From: Clostridium isatidis | GTDB taxonomy: Bacteria > Bacillota > Clostridia > Clostridiales > Clostridiaceae | DNA: 64,000 bases | Direction of reading: 5' to 3' | Assembly: GCF_002285495.1 (NCBI RefSeq) | Contig: NZ_CP016786.1 | Location: 386,001-450,000 of the forward strand | Shown here: in pieces, positions 25,844-33,816 of the stretch | Layout: every line of letters begins with the position of its first letter | How positions within the stretch are numbered: position 1 is the first letter of the stretch | The notes under the pieces: generated by a model | Seen by the model: the letters and a program-made list of their open reading frames with translations, nothing else | What the model was told of the DNA's origin: nothing | Database searches by the model: none | Position numbers and translations under genes: made by a program

Positions 25844-26179
25844 ATGACATTGGAATTAGCTCTAGCGACAATAGTTGGTGGATTTATATTTCCGTTTTTA
25901 ATAAGAATGTATTGGGGTGGACTTGTAGATAAATTTGGTCCAATTGGAGGATTTATGGCAGCTGGATTTATTGTAGGAACAGCTTGGGCGTTAAATCATG
26001 GAGTTGGATTAATAACACAAAGTGGACCAGTTTGGGTAGACATGGGATTTGCTGCAGGAATAGGACTTTGCGTTGCATCTGCTATTCAAGGGGGAAAAGT
26101 AAAAAAGGCAATCCCACAAATAGGAGCAGCTTTAGTTGGGGGAACTTTAGCAGGCTTTATTCTATCGATAATACTTTAA
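25844..26179 (+). CDS. Membrane protein, putative glycerol transporter subunit (smaller, Lin0368-like)
   Basis: The 111-residue protein has three to four hydrophobic helices. It carries DKFGPIGGFMAAGFIVGTAW and GVGLITQSGPVWVDMGFAAGIG, which mirror motifs of the preceding gene. The two genes are 26 bp apart with good ribosome binding sites, and glpK starts 32 bp after this one. The pair likely assembles as one heteromeric glycerol facilitator or transporter. An overlapping open frame in another phase (25984-26193) is a shadow. Confidence 0.7.
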   Translation: MTLELALATIVGGFIFPFLIRMYWGGLVDKFGPIGGFMAAGFIVGTAWALNHGVGLITQSGPVWVDMGFAAGIGLCVASAIQGGKVKKAIPQIGAALVGGTLAGFILSIIL

Positions 26180-26211
26180 AATTGATTATATAAAAATGGA
26201 GGAATGAAATA

Positions 26212-27699
26212 ATGGGAAAATATATTATTGCTTTAGATCAAGGTACAACTAGTTCAAGAGCTATAGTTTTTGATAAGGCTCAAAATATTTTAGGCGTAGC
26301 ACAAAAGGAATTTACACAAATTTATCCAACTCAAGGATGGGTTGAACATAATCCAATGGAAATATGGTCGACTCAATATGGAGTTTTACAAGAAGTTATT
26401 GCAAAAACAAATATAAAGTATGAAGATATTGCTGCTTTAGGTATTACTAATCAAAGAGAAACTACAATAGTTTGGGATAAGAACACTGGAGAACCTATAT
26501 ACAATGCTATAGTTTGGCAATGTAGAAGAAGTTCTTCTATGGTAGACAAACTAGTTGCAGATGGTCATGGCGATTATATAAGAGAAGCTACTGGATTAGT
26601 ACCAGATGCTTATTTCTCAGGAACTAAGATTAAATGGATTTTAGATAATGTTGAAGGGGCTAGAGAAAAAGCAGATAGGGGAGAATTATTATTTGGTACA
26701 GTAGATACTTGGTTAGTTTGGAAATTAACTAATGGAAAAGTACACGTTACTGATTATACAAATGCATCTAGAACAATGATATATAACATCAAAGATTTAT
26801 GCTGGGACGAAAAGCTATTAAATATATTAGATATTCCAAAATCAATGCTTCCAGAAGTTAAAAATTCATCAGAAGTTTATGGCTATGCTAATTTAGGTGG
26901 AGTAGATGTTCCAATTGCAGGTATGGCAGGAGACCAACAAGCTGCATTATTTGGTCAAGCTTGCTTTAACAAGGGTGAAGCAAAGAATACCTATGGAACA
27001 GGAAACTTCTTACTTATGAATACTGGAGATGAATTAGTAAGAAGTAATAATGGTCTAGTTACAACTATTGCTGTTGGTATAGATAATAAGGTTCAATATG
27101 CTTTAGAAGGTTCTGTATTCATTGGTGGAGCAGTAATTCAATGGATAAGAGATGAATTAAAACTTGTAAATGATGCTGCTGATACAGAATATTTTGCTAA
27201 AAAGGTAGATGACAATGGAGGTGTTTATATAGTTCCTGCCTTTACTGGACTTGGAGCACCACATTGGAATCAATATGCTAGGGGTGCTATCTTAGGATTA
27301 ACTAGAGGAGCTAATAGAAATCATATAATTCGTGCTGCCTTAGAATCAATTGCTTATCAATCTAGGGATGTATTAGATACCATGGAAAAGGATTCAGGTA
27401 CAAAACTTACAAGCCTAAAGGTTGATGGAGGAGCAAGTAGAAATGGTTTCTTAATGCAATTCCAAGCTGATATAATAAATGCTGAAATTAGAAGGCCAAT
27501 AATTACAGAAACAACAGCTTTAGGTGCTGCATATTTAGCAGGCTTAGCTGTAGGCTTTTGGGAAAGCAAAGAAGAATTAGCAAAGAACTGGTGTGAAGGA
27601 GAAAGATTTGCACCTAATATGGATGAAGACACTAGAAATAAACTTTGCTCAGGCTGGTCAAAAGCAGTAAAAAGAAGTTTAGATTGGGAGGAAAAATAA
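26212..27699 (+). CDS. glpK: Glycerol kinase
   Basis: The 495-residue FGGY-family kinase phosphorylates glycerol to glycerol-3-phosphate, the inducer sensed by GlpP. It begins with the sugar-kinase ATP-binding loop ALDQGTTSSRAIVF. It has the glycerol-binding motif QGWVEHNP, the GlpK region GGVDVPIAGMAGDQQAALFGQ, and the second phosphate motif LKVDGGASRN. Length and motifs are fully standard. GGAGG precedes the ATG. It is the third gene behind leader copy 1. Confidence 0.98.
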   Translation: MGKYIIALDQGTTSSRAIVFDKAQNILGVAQKEFTQIYPTQGWVEHNPMEIWSTQYGVLQEVIAKTNIKYEDIAALGITNQRETTIVWDKNTGEPIYNAIVWQCRRSSSMVDKLVADGHGDYIREATGLVPDAYFSGTKIKWILDNVEGAREKADRGELLFGTVDTWLVWKLTNGKVHVTDYTNASRTMIYNIKDLCWDEKLLNILDIPKSMLPEVKNSSEVYGYANLGGVDVPIAGMAGDQQAALFGQACFNKGEAKNTYGTGNFLLMNTGDELVRSNNGLVTTIAVGIDNKVQYALEGSVFIGGAVIQWIRDELKLVNDAADTEYFAKKVDDNGGVYIVPAFTGLGAPHWNQYARGAILGLTRGANRNHIIRAALESIAYQSRDVLDTMEKDSGTKLTSLKVDGGASRNGFLMQFQADIINAEIRRPIITETTALGAAYLAGLAVGFWESKEELAKNWCEGERFAPNMDEDTRNKLCSGWSKAVKRSLDWEEK

Positions 27700-27713
27700 G
27701 AATTTTACAGATA

Positions 27714-27742
27714 TTGAGAATTAATAATTCTTATGATATAAT
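27714..27742 (+). promoter_or_regulatory. Promoter of the glycerol-3-phosphate dehydrogenase operon
   Basis: TTGAGA (27714-27719), a 17-bp spacer containing the palindrome GAATTAATAATTC, and TATAAT (27737-27742), 15 bp after the glpK stop. It drives leader copy 2. Confidence 0.82.
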
Positions 27743-27765
27743 TAAGATATCAAATAAATATTTCA

Positions 27766-27841
27766 TTAGTGCTTAAGAGTTTTAGAGTCAAGCACAAAAT
27801 AAAGGAGGTTTTCTACCTTTATTTTGTCTTGGCTTTTTTTA
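27766..27841 (+). promoter_or_regulatory. GlpP-responsive antitermination leader, copy 2
   Basis: ATTAGTGCTTAAGAGTTTTA is followed by the same block as copy 1 (TTTAGAGTCAAGCAC, then AAAATA). A terminator follows, with arms CACAAAATAAAGG and CCTTTATTTTGTCTTGG and then eight T residues. As in copy 1, GTGCT can pair with AGCAC and disrupt the terminator. Downstream lies the dehydrogenase operon, equivalent to the B. subtilis glpD target of GlpP. Confidence 0.87.
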
Positions 27842-27927
27842 TTGATACTTTTTGAATTAACAGTTTATTTTACAGGAATAATAACTAACAAGGTTTTTAT
27901 AAAAAGAATTTATGGGGGTATAGTTTT

Positions 27928-29355
27928 ATGTATGATGTAGTAATAATTGGAGCTGGTGTAATTGGAACATCTATTTTTAGAGAATTAACTAAGTACAAGG
28001 TAAAAGCTGCCATAGTTGAAAAAGAAAATGATGTTTCTATGGGAACTTCAAAAGCAAATTCTGCCATAGTTCATGCTGGATATGATCCTAAAGAAGGAAC
28101 CCTAATGGCAAAACTTAATGTTAAAGGAAATGAAATGTTTGAAGAGTTATGTAAGGAGTTAGATGTCCCTTTTAAGAGAAATGGTTCCTTAGTTTTAGCT
28201 TTTAATGATGAGGACCTAGAAACTGTTAAAAAGCTTTATGACAATGGAAATAAAATTGGAGTTAAGGGATTAGAACTTCTTAGTAAGGAAGAAGTTTTGG
28301 AAAAGGAACCTAATGTTTCAGATAAAGTTCTTGGAGCCTTATATGCACCTACTGGAGGAATAGTTGGACCTATGGAATATACTATTGCCCTAGCTGAAAA
28401 TGGTGTTAAAAATGGTGGTGAAATATTCTTAAATTCTGAAGTTATAAAAATAGAAAAAGATGAAAACTTTAAAATAACAACTAAAAATAATAAGGTTATA
28501 GAAAGTAGATTTATAGTTAATGCAGCTGGAGTTTATGCTGATAAGGTGCATAATTTAATTTGTCCTGAAAGCTTTAAAATAACTCCAAGAAGAGGACAAT
28601 ATTTTGTTATGGATAAATCTCAAGGAAAGTTATTTAATAGTACAATATTCCAATGTCCATCAACTCTTGGCAAGGGAATACTAGTTTCTCCAACAGTTCA
28701 TGGCAATTTAATTGTTGGCCCTGATGCTGAAGATTTAGAGGATAAAGAAGCTATAAATACAACTTCTGAAGGTCTTGAATATGTAAGGGAAACTACCTTA
28801 AAAACAACTGAAAGAGTGAATTTTAGGGAAAGTATAAGGAACTTTGCTGGATTAAGGGCACAACCTGATAGAGGTGACTTTATTATAGAGGAAGATAAGC
28901 ATATAAAGGGATTTATTGATGCTGCTGGAATGAAATCACCAGGATTATCTTCAGCTCCTGCAGTTGCATTAGAAGTAGTAAAAATTCTTCAAGATATTGG
29001 TTTAACTAAGGAGAGAAATGAAAATTTTGATGGAAGAAGAAAGCAGATTATATTTAGTGAACTTTCAAAGGAAGAAAAAGGTGAATTAATAAAGAAAAAT
29101 CCTTCTTACGGAAAGATAATCTGCAGATGTGAAGGCATAACAGAAGGAGAAATCATTGATGCAATTTCAAGATCCTTTGGAACTATAACTTTAGATGGAG
29201 TTAAAAGAAGGTGCAGACCAGGAATGGGAAGATGCCAAGGCGGCTTCTGTGGCCCAAGAGTTTTAGAAATTATAGCAAGGGAGCTTAAAAATGATCCTAT
29301 AAATGTTTATCAGGAAAAAGAAGGCTCTTATATTCTAGTAGGTAAAACAAAATAG
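27928..29355 (+). CDS. FAD-dependent glycerol-3-phosphate dehydrogenase, GlpA-like with [2Fe-2S] domain
   Basis: The 475-residue protein has a DAO-type FAD domain beginning YDVVIIGAGVIGTSIFREL, with a matching acidic end of strand 2 (AIVEKENDVSMGTSKANSAIVHAGYD). A C-terminal BFD-like [2Fe-2S] domain (about residues 395-460) has four cysteines in CRCEG and CRPGMGRCQGGFCGPR. This is the architecture of GlpA/GlpO-type subunits that work with a GlpB-like flavoprotein in anaerobes. It oxidises glycerol-3-phosphate to dihydroxyacetone phosphate. It is the first gene behind leader copy 2; the next gene starts 12 bp later. Confidence 0.9.
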   Translation: MYDVVIIGAGVIGTSIFRELTKYKVKAAIVEKENDVSMGTSKANSAIVHAGYDPKEGTLMAKLNVKGNEMFEELCKELDVPFKRNGSLVLAFNDEDLETVKKLYDNGNKIGVKGLELLSKEEVLEKEPNVSDKVLGALYAPTGGIVGPMEYTIALAENGVKNGGEIFLNSEVIKIEKDENFKITTKNNKVIESRFIVNAAGVYADKVHNLICPESFKITPRRGQYFVMDKSQGKLFNSTIFQCPSTLGKGILVSPTVHGNLIVGPDAEDLEDKEAINTTSEGLEYVRETTLKTTERVNFRESIRNFAGLRAQPDRGDFIIEEDKHIKGFIDAAGMKSPGLSSAPAVALEVVKILQDIGLTKERNENFDGRRKQIIFSELSKEEKGELIKKNPSYGKIICRCEGITEGEIIDAISRSFGTITLDGVKRRCRPGMGRCQGGFCGPRVLEIIARELKNDPINVYQEKEGSYILVGKTK

Positions 29356-29367
29356 GGGGAAGTTTAT

Positions 29368-30621
29368 ATGAAATATGATTTAGTAGTAGTTGGTGGAGGC
29401 CCTGCTGGACTAGCTGCAGCTTATGAGGCTTATAATAATGGAATAGAAAATATTTTAATAATTGAAAGAGATTTAGAGCTTGGAGGAATTTTAAACCAAT
29501 GTATTCACAACGGTTTTGGGTTACACACTTTTAAGGAAGAATTAACAGGTCCGGAATATGCTCAAAGGTTTATTGAGATGGTAAATAGCACTAAGGTTGA
29601 AGTTATGTTAGATACCATGGTTTTAGATATTGAAGGCAATAAAACCATTCATGCAATAAATTCTGAAAAGGGATATATGGAAATTGAAGCTAAAGCTATA
29701 ATCTTAGCTATGGGTTGTAGGGAAAGAACTAGAGGAGCTATAAATATTCCTGGAGATAGGCCTTCTGGAATATTTAATGCAGGGGCAGCCCAAAGATATA
29801 TAAATATTGAAGGCTATATGCCAGGTAAGGAAGTTGTTATTTTAGGATCTGGAGATATAGGACTTATTATGGCAAGAAGAATGAGTCTAGAGGGAGCAAA
29901 GGTTAAGGCTGTTGTAGAACTTATGCCTTATTCTAACGGCTTAAATAGAAATATCGTTCAATGCTTAAATGACTATGACATTCCATTATATCTTTCACAT
30001 ACAGTTGTAGATATTATTGGCAAGGAAAGATTAGAAAAGGTTGTTATTGCTAAGGTAGATGAAAATAGAAGACCTATAAAGGGAACTGAAATTGAATTCG
30101 ACTGCGATACTCTTTTATTATCAGTAGGTTTAATACCAGAAAATGAATTATCTAAAAATGCTGGTATTGAATTAGATAAGAGAACTAACGGTCTAATAGT
30201 AAATGAAAGTATGGAAACATCAATAGAAGGAATTTTTGCCTGCGGTAATGTTGTTCATGTTCATGATTTAGTTGACTTTGTAACAGCAGAAGCAAAGCAT
30301 GCAGGAGATTGTGCTGCTAAATATATAAAGGGTGAATTATTAAGGGGAAAAGAAATTGATATAATTAATGGTAAAAATATTACCTATACTGTTCCTCAAA
30401 AAATATCTGTAGAGGCAATAGAAAATAATTTAACAGTTTTTATGAGGGTAAATAATATCTATAGAGATAAGGTAATTACAGTTAGAAATGAAGATAAGTT
30501 AATAGCTAAATTTAAGAGAAAGCATTTAGCGCCTTCTGAAATGGAAAAGATACTTTTGAATAAAAAGCTGCTAGAAGGAATAAAGGGCAATTTAGTTATA
30601 TCTTTAGAGGATGGTGAATAA
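29368..30621 (+). CDS. NAD(P)/FAD-dependent oxidoreductase, partner of the glycerol-3-phosphate dehydrogenase
   Basis: The 417-residue protein of the pyridine nucleotide-disulfide type has the FAD motif VVVGGGPAGLAAAYEA at the start, the NAD(P) motif VVILGSGDIGLIMARR near residue 150, and a terminal FAD contact GIFACGNVVHVHDLVD. There is no redox-active CxxC in the usual place, so electrons likely pass through FAD to the partner proteins. The fixed order with the GlpA-like gene and the DUF1667 gene is common in Clostridia. Its stop is one base before the next ATG. Confidence 0.88.
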   Translation: MKYDLVVVGGGPAGLAAAYEAYNNGIENILIIERDLELGGILNQCIHNGFGLHTFKEELTGPEYAQRFIEMVNSTKVEVMLDTMVLDIEGNKTIHAINSEKGYMEIEAKAIILAMGCRERTRGAINIPGDRPSGIFNAGAAQRYINIEGYMPGKEVVILGSGDIGLIMARRMSLEGAKVKAVVELMPYSNGLNRNIVQCLNDYDIPLYLSHTVVDIIGKERLEKVVIAKVDENRRPIKGTEIEFDCDTLLLSVGLIPENELSKNAGIELDKRTNGLIVNESMETSIEGIFACGNVVHVHDLVDFVTAEAKHAGDCAAKYIKGELLRGKEIDIINGKNITYTVPQKISVEAIENNLTVFMRVNNIYRDKVITVRNEDKLIAKFKRKHLAPSEMEKILLNKKLLEGIKGNLVISLEDGE

Positions 30622-30622
30622 G

Positions 30623-30967
30623 ATGGTTAAGGAATTAATTTGTATAAGCTGCCCAATGGGCTGCCATTTATCAGTAGATACAGAAAAACTAACAGTTACA
30701 GGTAATAGCTGTAAGCGAGGAGAGGTTTATGGAATAAATGAAGTAACAAATCCTGTAAGGGTTATTACAACAACTGTTAAGATAGAGGGTGCTCATCATG
30801 CAGTTTTACCTGTAAAAACTAAGGCGCCAATTTCTAAAGATTTGAATTTTAAGTGTATAGAAGAATTAAATAAGATTACAGTTAAAGCTCCAGTAAAAAT
30901 GGGGGATGTTATTGTTGAAAACATCCTTGACACAGGAGTAGATGTAATAGCTACCAGAGATTTGTAA
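30623..30967 (+). CDS. DUF1667 small cysteine protein, third subunit of the dehydrogenase set
   Basis: The 114-residue protein begins VKELICISCPMGCHLSV, with a CxxCPMGC cluster, and has a further Cys in GNSCKRGEVYG; together they suggest an iron-sulfur site. The C-terminal half (KTKAPISKDLNFKC) matches DUF1667. The open frame starts at 30611, but AGAGG at 30606 fits the ATG at 30623. This family consistently follows GlpA/GlpB-like genes in anaerobes and probably carries electrons to the acceptor. The operon ends in a strong palindrome. Confidence 0.88.
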   Translation: MVKELICISCPMGCHLSVDTEKLTVTGNSCKRGEVYGINEVTNPVRVITTTVKIEGAHHAVLPVKTKAPISKDLNFKCIEELNKITVKAPVKMGDVIVENILDTGVDVIATRDL

Positions 30968-30968
30968 A

Positions 30969-31010
30969 GGGGACTGACCCCATTACATTTTTTGTAATGG
31001 GGTCAGTCCC
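30969..31010. terminator. GC-rich palindrome acting as bidirectional terminator, REP-like
   Basis: An 18-bp perfect stem begins GGGACTGACCCCATTACA (30970-30987) and is matched at 30993-31010, with a 5-nt T loop. It separates the convergent dehydrogenase operon and the first chemoreceptor, almost touching both stop codons. Its GC-rich core is quite unlike the surrounding DNA and resembles dispersed GGGGACTGACCCC-type repeats. It lacks a long external T run on either strand. Confidence 0.75.
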
Positions 31011-32693
31011 TTAAAGCTTAAAGGTTGAAAGTAATTCAATTAAAGTATCATTCATATCTTTTAAATGTTGAGTAGTTGCAGCAACGTCATTAGTAGTAGC
31101 ATTTAATTCTTCTGATAAAGATAAAATTTCCTCAGAAGAGGCTGATATTTCTTCTGATACTGAAGCGGCTTCCTCTATATTAGTTACAATTTCATTTTTG
31201 CTATTATTTATTGAAATTGAATTTAAAGTAATATCATTAACTTTTGGAGTTATCATATTTATTGCTTCAAAAATATCATTAAAAGAATTAACTGTTTCAT
31301 TAATTATTTTTATTTCTTCTGTTAATTTATCATCTAGTACAATTGAATTACTTATCATAGATTTACTGTCTTTAGTAAGTTCAGAAACAAGAGCATTTAT
31401 ATTTTTTGAAGAATTTTGACTTTCTTCAGCAAGCTTTCTAACTTGTTCAGCAACTACAGCAAAGCCTTTTCCGTGCTCTCCTGCCCTAGCTGCTTCTATT
31501 GCAGCATTTAAAGCTAAAAGATTTGTTTGTTCTGCTATAGAATTTATTAAATTAGCTATCTCAGAAATTCTATTAACTTTATTTCCGAAGTCAGAAATTT
31601 TTTCTTTATAATCATTAAATTCTTCCTTAGTGTAATTTATGTAATCTGAAAGATTGTCCATTTGAATTTTGTTATTATTTACCATATTATCTATTTCATT
31701 TATTTTTATATTTACATCATCAATAGAACTAATTATATTTTCTAAAGTTGAACTAAAATCATTAGTAAAATTAGAAATTTTCATTAATCCTTCTGATTGA
31801 TTATTTATTCCAAAGGTAATTTCCTGTATTGAAGAAGTTACATTTTCAGAAGAAGCTGATATTTCTTCTGAAATAGAAGCTAAATTATCTGCTTGGCTTA
31901 AAGCTTTGTTAGCACTTTCTTGAATTTTTTCAATAATATTTTTTAATGCTAACTTAGTTTTTTGTAAGGAGTTAGCCATTATTCCAAATTCATCTTTTCT
32001 ATTTAAAGTAAAATCACTTATCTTAAAGGCTAAATTTCCATTAGCTAAAGAATCTAAATATTTACTAGTTTTAAGAAGGGGATTAACAATAAACTTTGCT
32101 GTCAGGATTGTAACAATTAAGGTTGAAATAATAAGAATTATAAATGATGAAATAATAATATTTAATAATATGCTTTTGACTTCTTCCCATATTATATCTT
32201 TTTCTATTCCTAGGAAAAACATTCCTATTATTTTTCCTTCCTTATCCTTTATCGGAGAATATAGTGCTTTATATTTATCATTAAATAATTCAGTATTAAC
32301 TTTAACTTTTTCATCATTAGATAGAACTTTAGAAGATATTTCTGCATTTGCTTTAGTGCCTATTACACGTTTATTATCTTCTATTATTGTAGTTGAAACT
32401 CTAGTGTCATTTAAAAATATTGTTACTTCTGACTGGCAGGATTCTTTAATTAAATCAACTATTTCATTATTATCGTTTATTAAAAAATCACCCTTATAGA
32501 GCTTATTATCTTTTATAGACCAATCCCCTTCGTATTTAGCGTTTATTAAATTCATGCTCATATTATATTGATTTTCTAAGGTATTTTCTGTTATATAGTT
32601 ATTAAAGTTGAAATATACAACAATAATAGAAACTAATACAACGGAAAAAAGTATGGAAGTCATTATAGTTAGGATTTTTTCTTTAATTTTCAT
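31011..32693 (-). CDS. Methyl-accepting chemotaxis protein 1
   Basis: The 560-residue chemoreceptor has a first membrane helix (residues 8-30) and an extracellular single-Cache-like domain (about 35-175) with YNMSMNLINAKYEGDW and SPIKDKEGKIIGMFFLG. A second membrane helix (about 178-205) is followed by HAMP (to about 260) and a long signalling coil. The hairpin tip is canonical: AEQTNLLALNAAIEAARAGE, with HGKGFAVVAEQVRKLAEES. It senses an unknown small ligand and would signal to CheA/CheW, which are not in the window. Close paralogues lie at 33817 and 35673, same orientation. Confidence 0.95.
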   Translation of the reverse strand: MKIKEKILTIMTSILFSVVLVSIIVVYFNFNNYITENTLENQYNMSMNLINAKYEGDWSIKDNKLYKGDFLINDNNEIVDLIKESCQSEVTIFLNDTRVSTTIIEDNKRVIGTKANAEISSKVLSNDEKVKVNTELFNDKYKALYSPIKDKEGKIIGMFFLGIEKDIIWEEVKSILLNIIISSFIILIISTLIVTILTAKFIVNPLLKTSKYLDSLANGNLAFKISDFTLNRKDEFGIMANSLQKTKLALKNIIEKIQESANKALSQADNLASISEEISASSENVTSSIQEITFGINNQSEGLMKISNFTNDFSSTLENIISSIDDVNIKINEIDNMVNNNKIQMDNLSDYINYTKEEFNDYKEKISDFGNKVNRISEIANLINSIAEQTNLLALNAAIEAARAGEHGKGFAVVAEQVRKLAEESQNSSKNINALVSELTKDSKSMISNSIVLDDKLTEEIKIINETVNSFNDIFEAINMITPKVNDITLNSISINNSKNEIVTNIEEAASVSEEISASSEEILSLSEELNATTNDVAATTQHLKDMNDTLIELLSTFKL

Positions 32694-32910
32694 TTTAATA
32701 TTTCCCCCTAAGCAAATAAATTTAAGTTGGAATAATTAGTTTTGTATTGCTAAGAATTTAACAATATATAGTTAATATTAACATAAGTTTGCAGATTTTT
32801 ATATTTTTTTACTATGATTTAATAAAATATTAAATCTTATATAATATTAATGGAAATTAAGAGTTACATTAATTGTAAATTTATTAATTTATTAACTTTG
32901 AAAAAAAGTT

Positions 32911-32940
32911 TTGAAGTGAAATGGAGAGATAAGGTATAAT
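32911..32940 (+). promoter_or_regulatory. Promoter of the (p)ppGpp synthetase-like gene
   Basis: TTGAAG (32911-32916), an 18-bp spacer and TATAAT (32935-32940). It lies 35 bp before the start codon. Confidence 0.65.
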
Positions 32941-32975
32941 AATAAAAATACCTATAGATAAAGGAGTATGATTTT

Positions 32976-33776
32976 ATGAAGAAGAGTTTTAATATAGAAG
33001 AGTTTTTACTAAAATATCCTCATGCTAAAGAAAAGATTAAGGAATATAATATCAACATAAATTCATTAAAAGAAATTTATGAGGATTTTGTGAAATATGA
33101 ACTTTCTTATGAAAATCATGCAAATTTTATAGCTAATATTTTTCGTTCTGTTGACTCTGTTCACTCTGTAAAATCAAGGGTTAAGAAGCCAGAAAGGTTA
33201 ATAGAAAAAATAATTAGAAAGACTGGGGATAGAAAAGAAAAATATGGGGATGATTTTGAATTCTCTGTGGATAACTATAAAAATGAAATTAATGACCTAA
33301 TTGGAATAAGGGTTATTCATATATTTAAAGATCAATGGCAGGCTATCCATGAATTTATTATGAAAACTTGGAAGGTTATTGAAGTCACTGCTAATGTTAG
33401 AGAAGGGGACAATACAAAGCCTTTTGAAGAATTAAATATTGAAGTCAGATCTAGAATATCCGGTTATCGTTCAGTACATTATTTAGTTGAATTTTATCCA
33501 ATTAATGAAAAAGTTATAGCAGAAATTCAAGTTAGAACAATATTTGAAGAAGGCTATGGTGAAATAGATCATACTTTAAGATATTCCCATCATGAAATTC
33601 CAGAAATATTAAAGTCTAATCTTCTTCTTTTTAATAGAATAGTTGGAAGTGCCGATGAAATGGCATCTCTTATAAATGATTTAAGTAAAGAATGGGGTAA
33701 TAAAGAAAAAGAATATATCAAGGTCATAGAAGCTCAAAGAAAAGAAATAGAAGAGTTAAAGAAAATAAATAAATAA
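32976..33776 (+). CDS. RelA/SpoT-domain protein, small (p)ppGpp synthetase type
   Basis: The 266-residue stand-alone synthetase domain has a Lys/Arg-rich ATP-contact region (SVKSRVKKPERLIEKI), NDLIGIRVIHIF with the Mg-binding Asp, the nucleotide loop RISGYRSVHYLVEF, and EIQVRTIFEEGYGEIDH with the catalytic Glu. A C-terminal coiled coil rich in K/E follows. There is no HD hydrolase, TGS or ACT domain, so it would make but not degrade alarmone. It sits alone on the plus strand between two chemoreceptors that face the other way. Length is close to RelP/RelQ plus an N-terminal extension. Catalytic activity is inferred from motifs. Confidence 0.85.
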   Translation: MKKSFNIEEFLLKYPHAKEKIKEYNININSLKEIYEDFVKYELSYENHANFIANIFRSVDSVHSVKSRVKKPERLIEKIIRKTGDRKEKYGDDFEFSVDNYKNEINDLIGIRVIHIFKDQWQAIHEFIMKTWKVIEVTANVREGDNTKPFEELNIEVRSRISGYRSVHYLVEFYPINEKVIAEIQVRTIFEEGYGEIDHTLRYSHHEIPEILKSNLLLFNRIVGSADEMASLINDLSKEWGNKEKEYIKVIEAQRKEIEELKKINK

Positions 33777-33803
33777 AAGAAGAGTGATAGAACTCTTCTT
33801 TTT
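33775..33803. terminator. Bidirectional terminator
   Basis: An 11-bp stem, AAAAGAAGAGT with ACTCTTCTTTT, sits between the convergent synthetase gene and chemoreceptor 2. T runs occur on both strands. Confidence 0.88.
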
Positions 33804-33816
33804 GCATTTATTAATT

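Noticed and set aside
25984..26193. Plus-strand frame overlapping the smaller transporter subunit
   Set aside because: It lies in another phase fully inside a well-supported gene, has no ribosome binding site and has poor composition.
31198..32499. Plus-strand frames opposite the first chemoreceptor
   Set aside because: They are antisense shadows of a conserved coding region, with no start signals.
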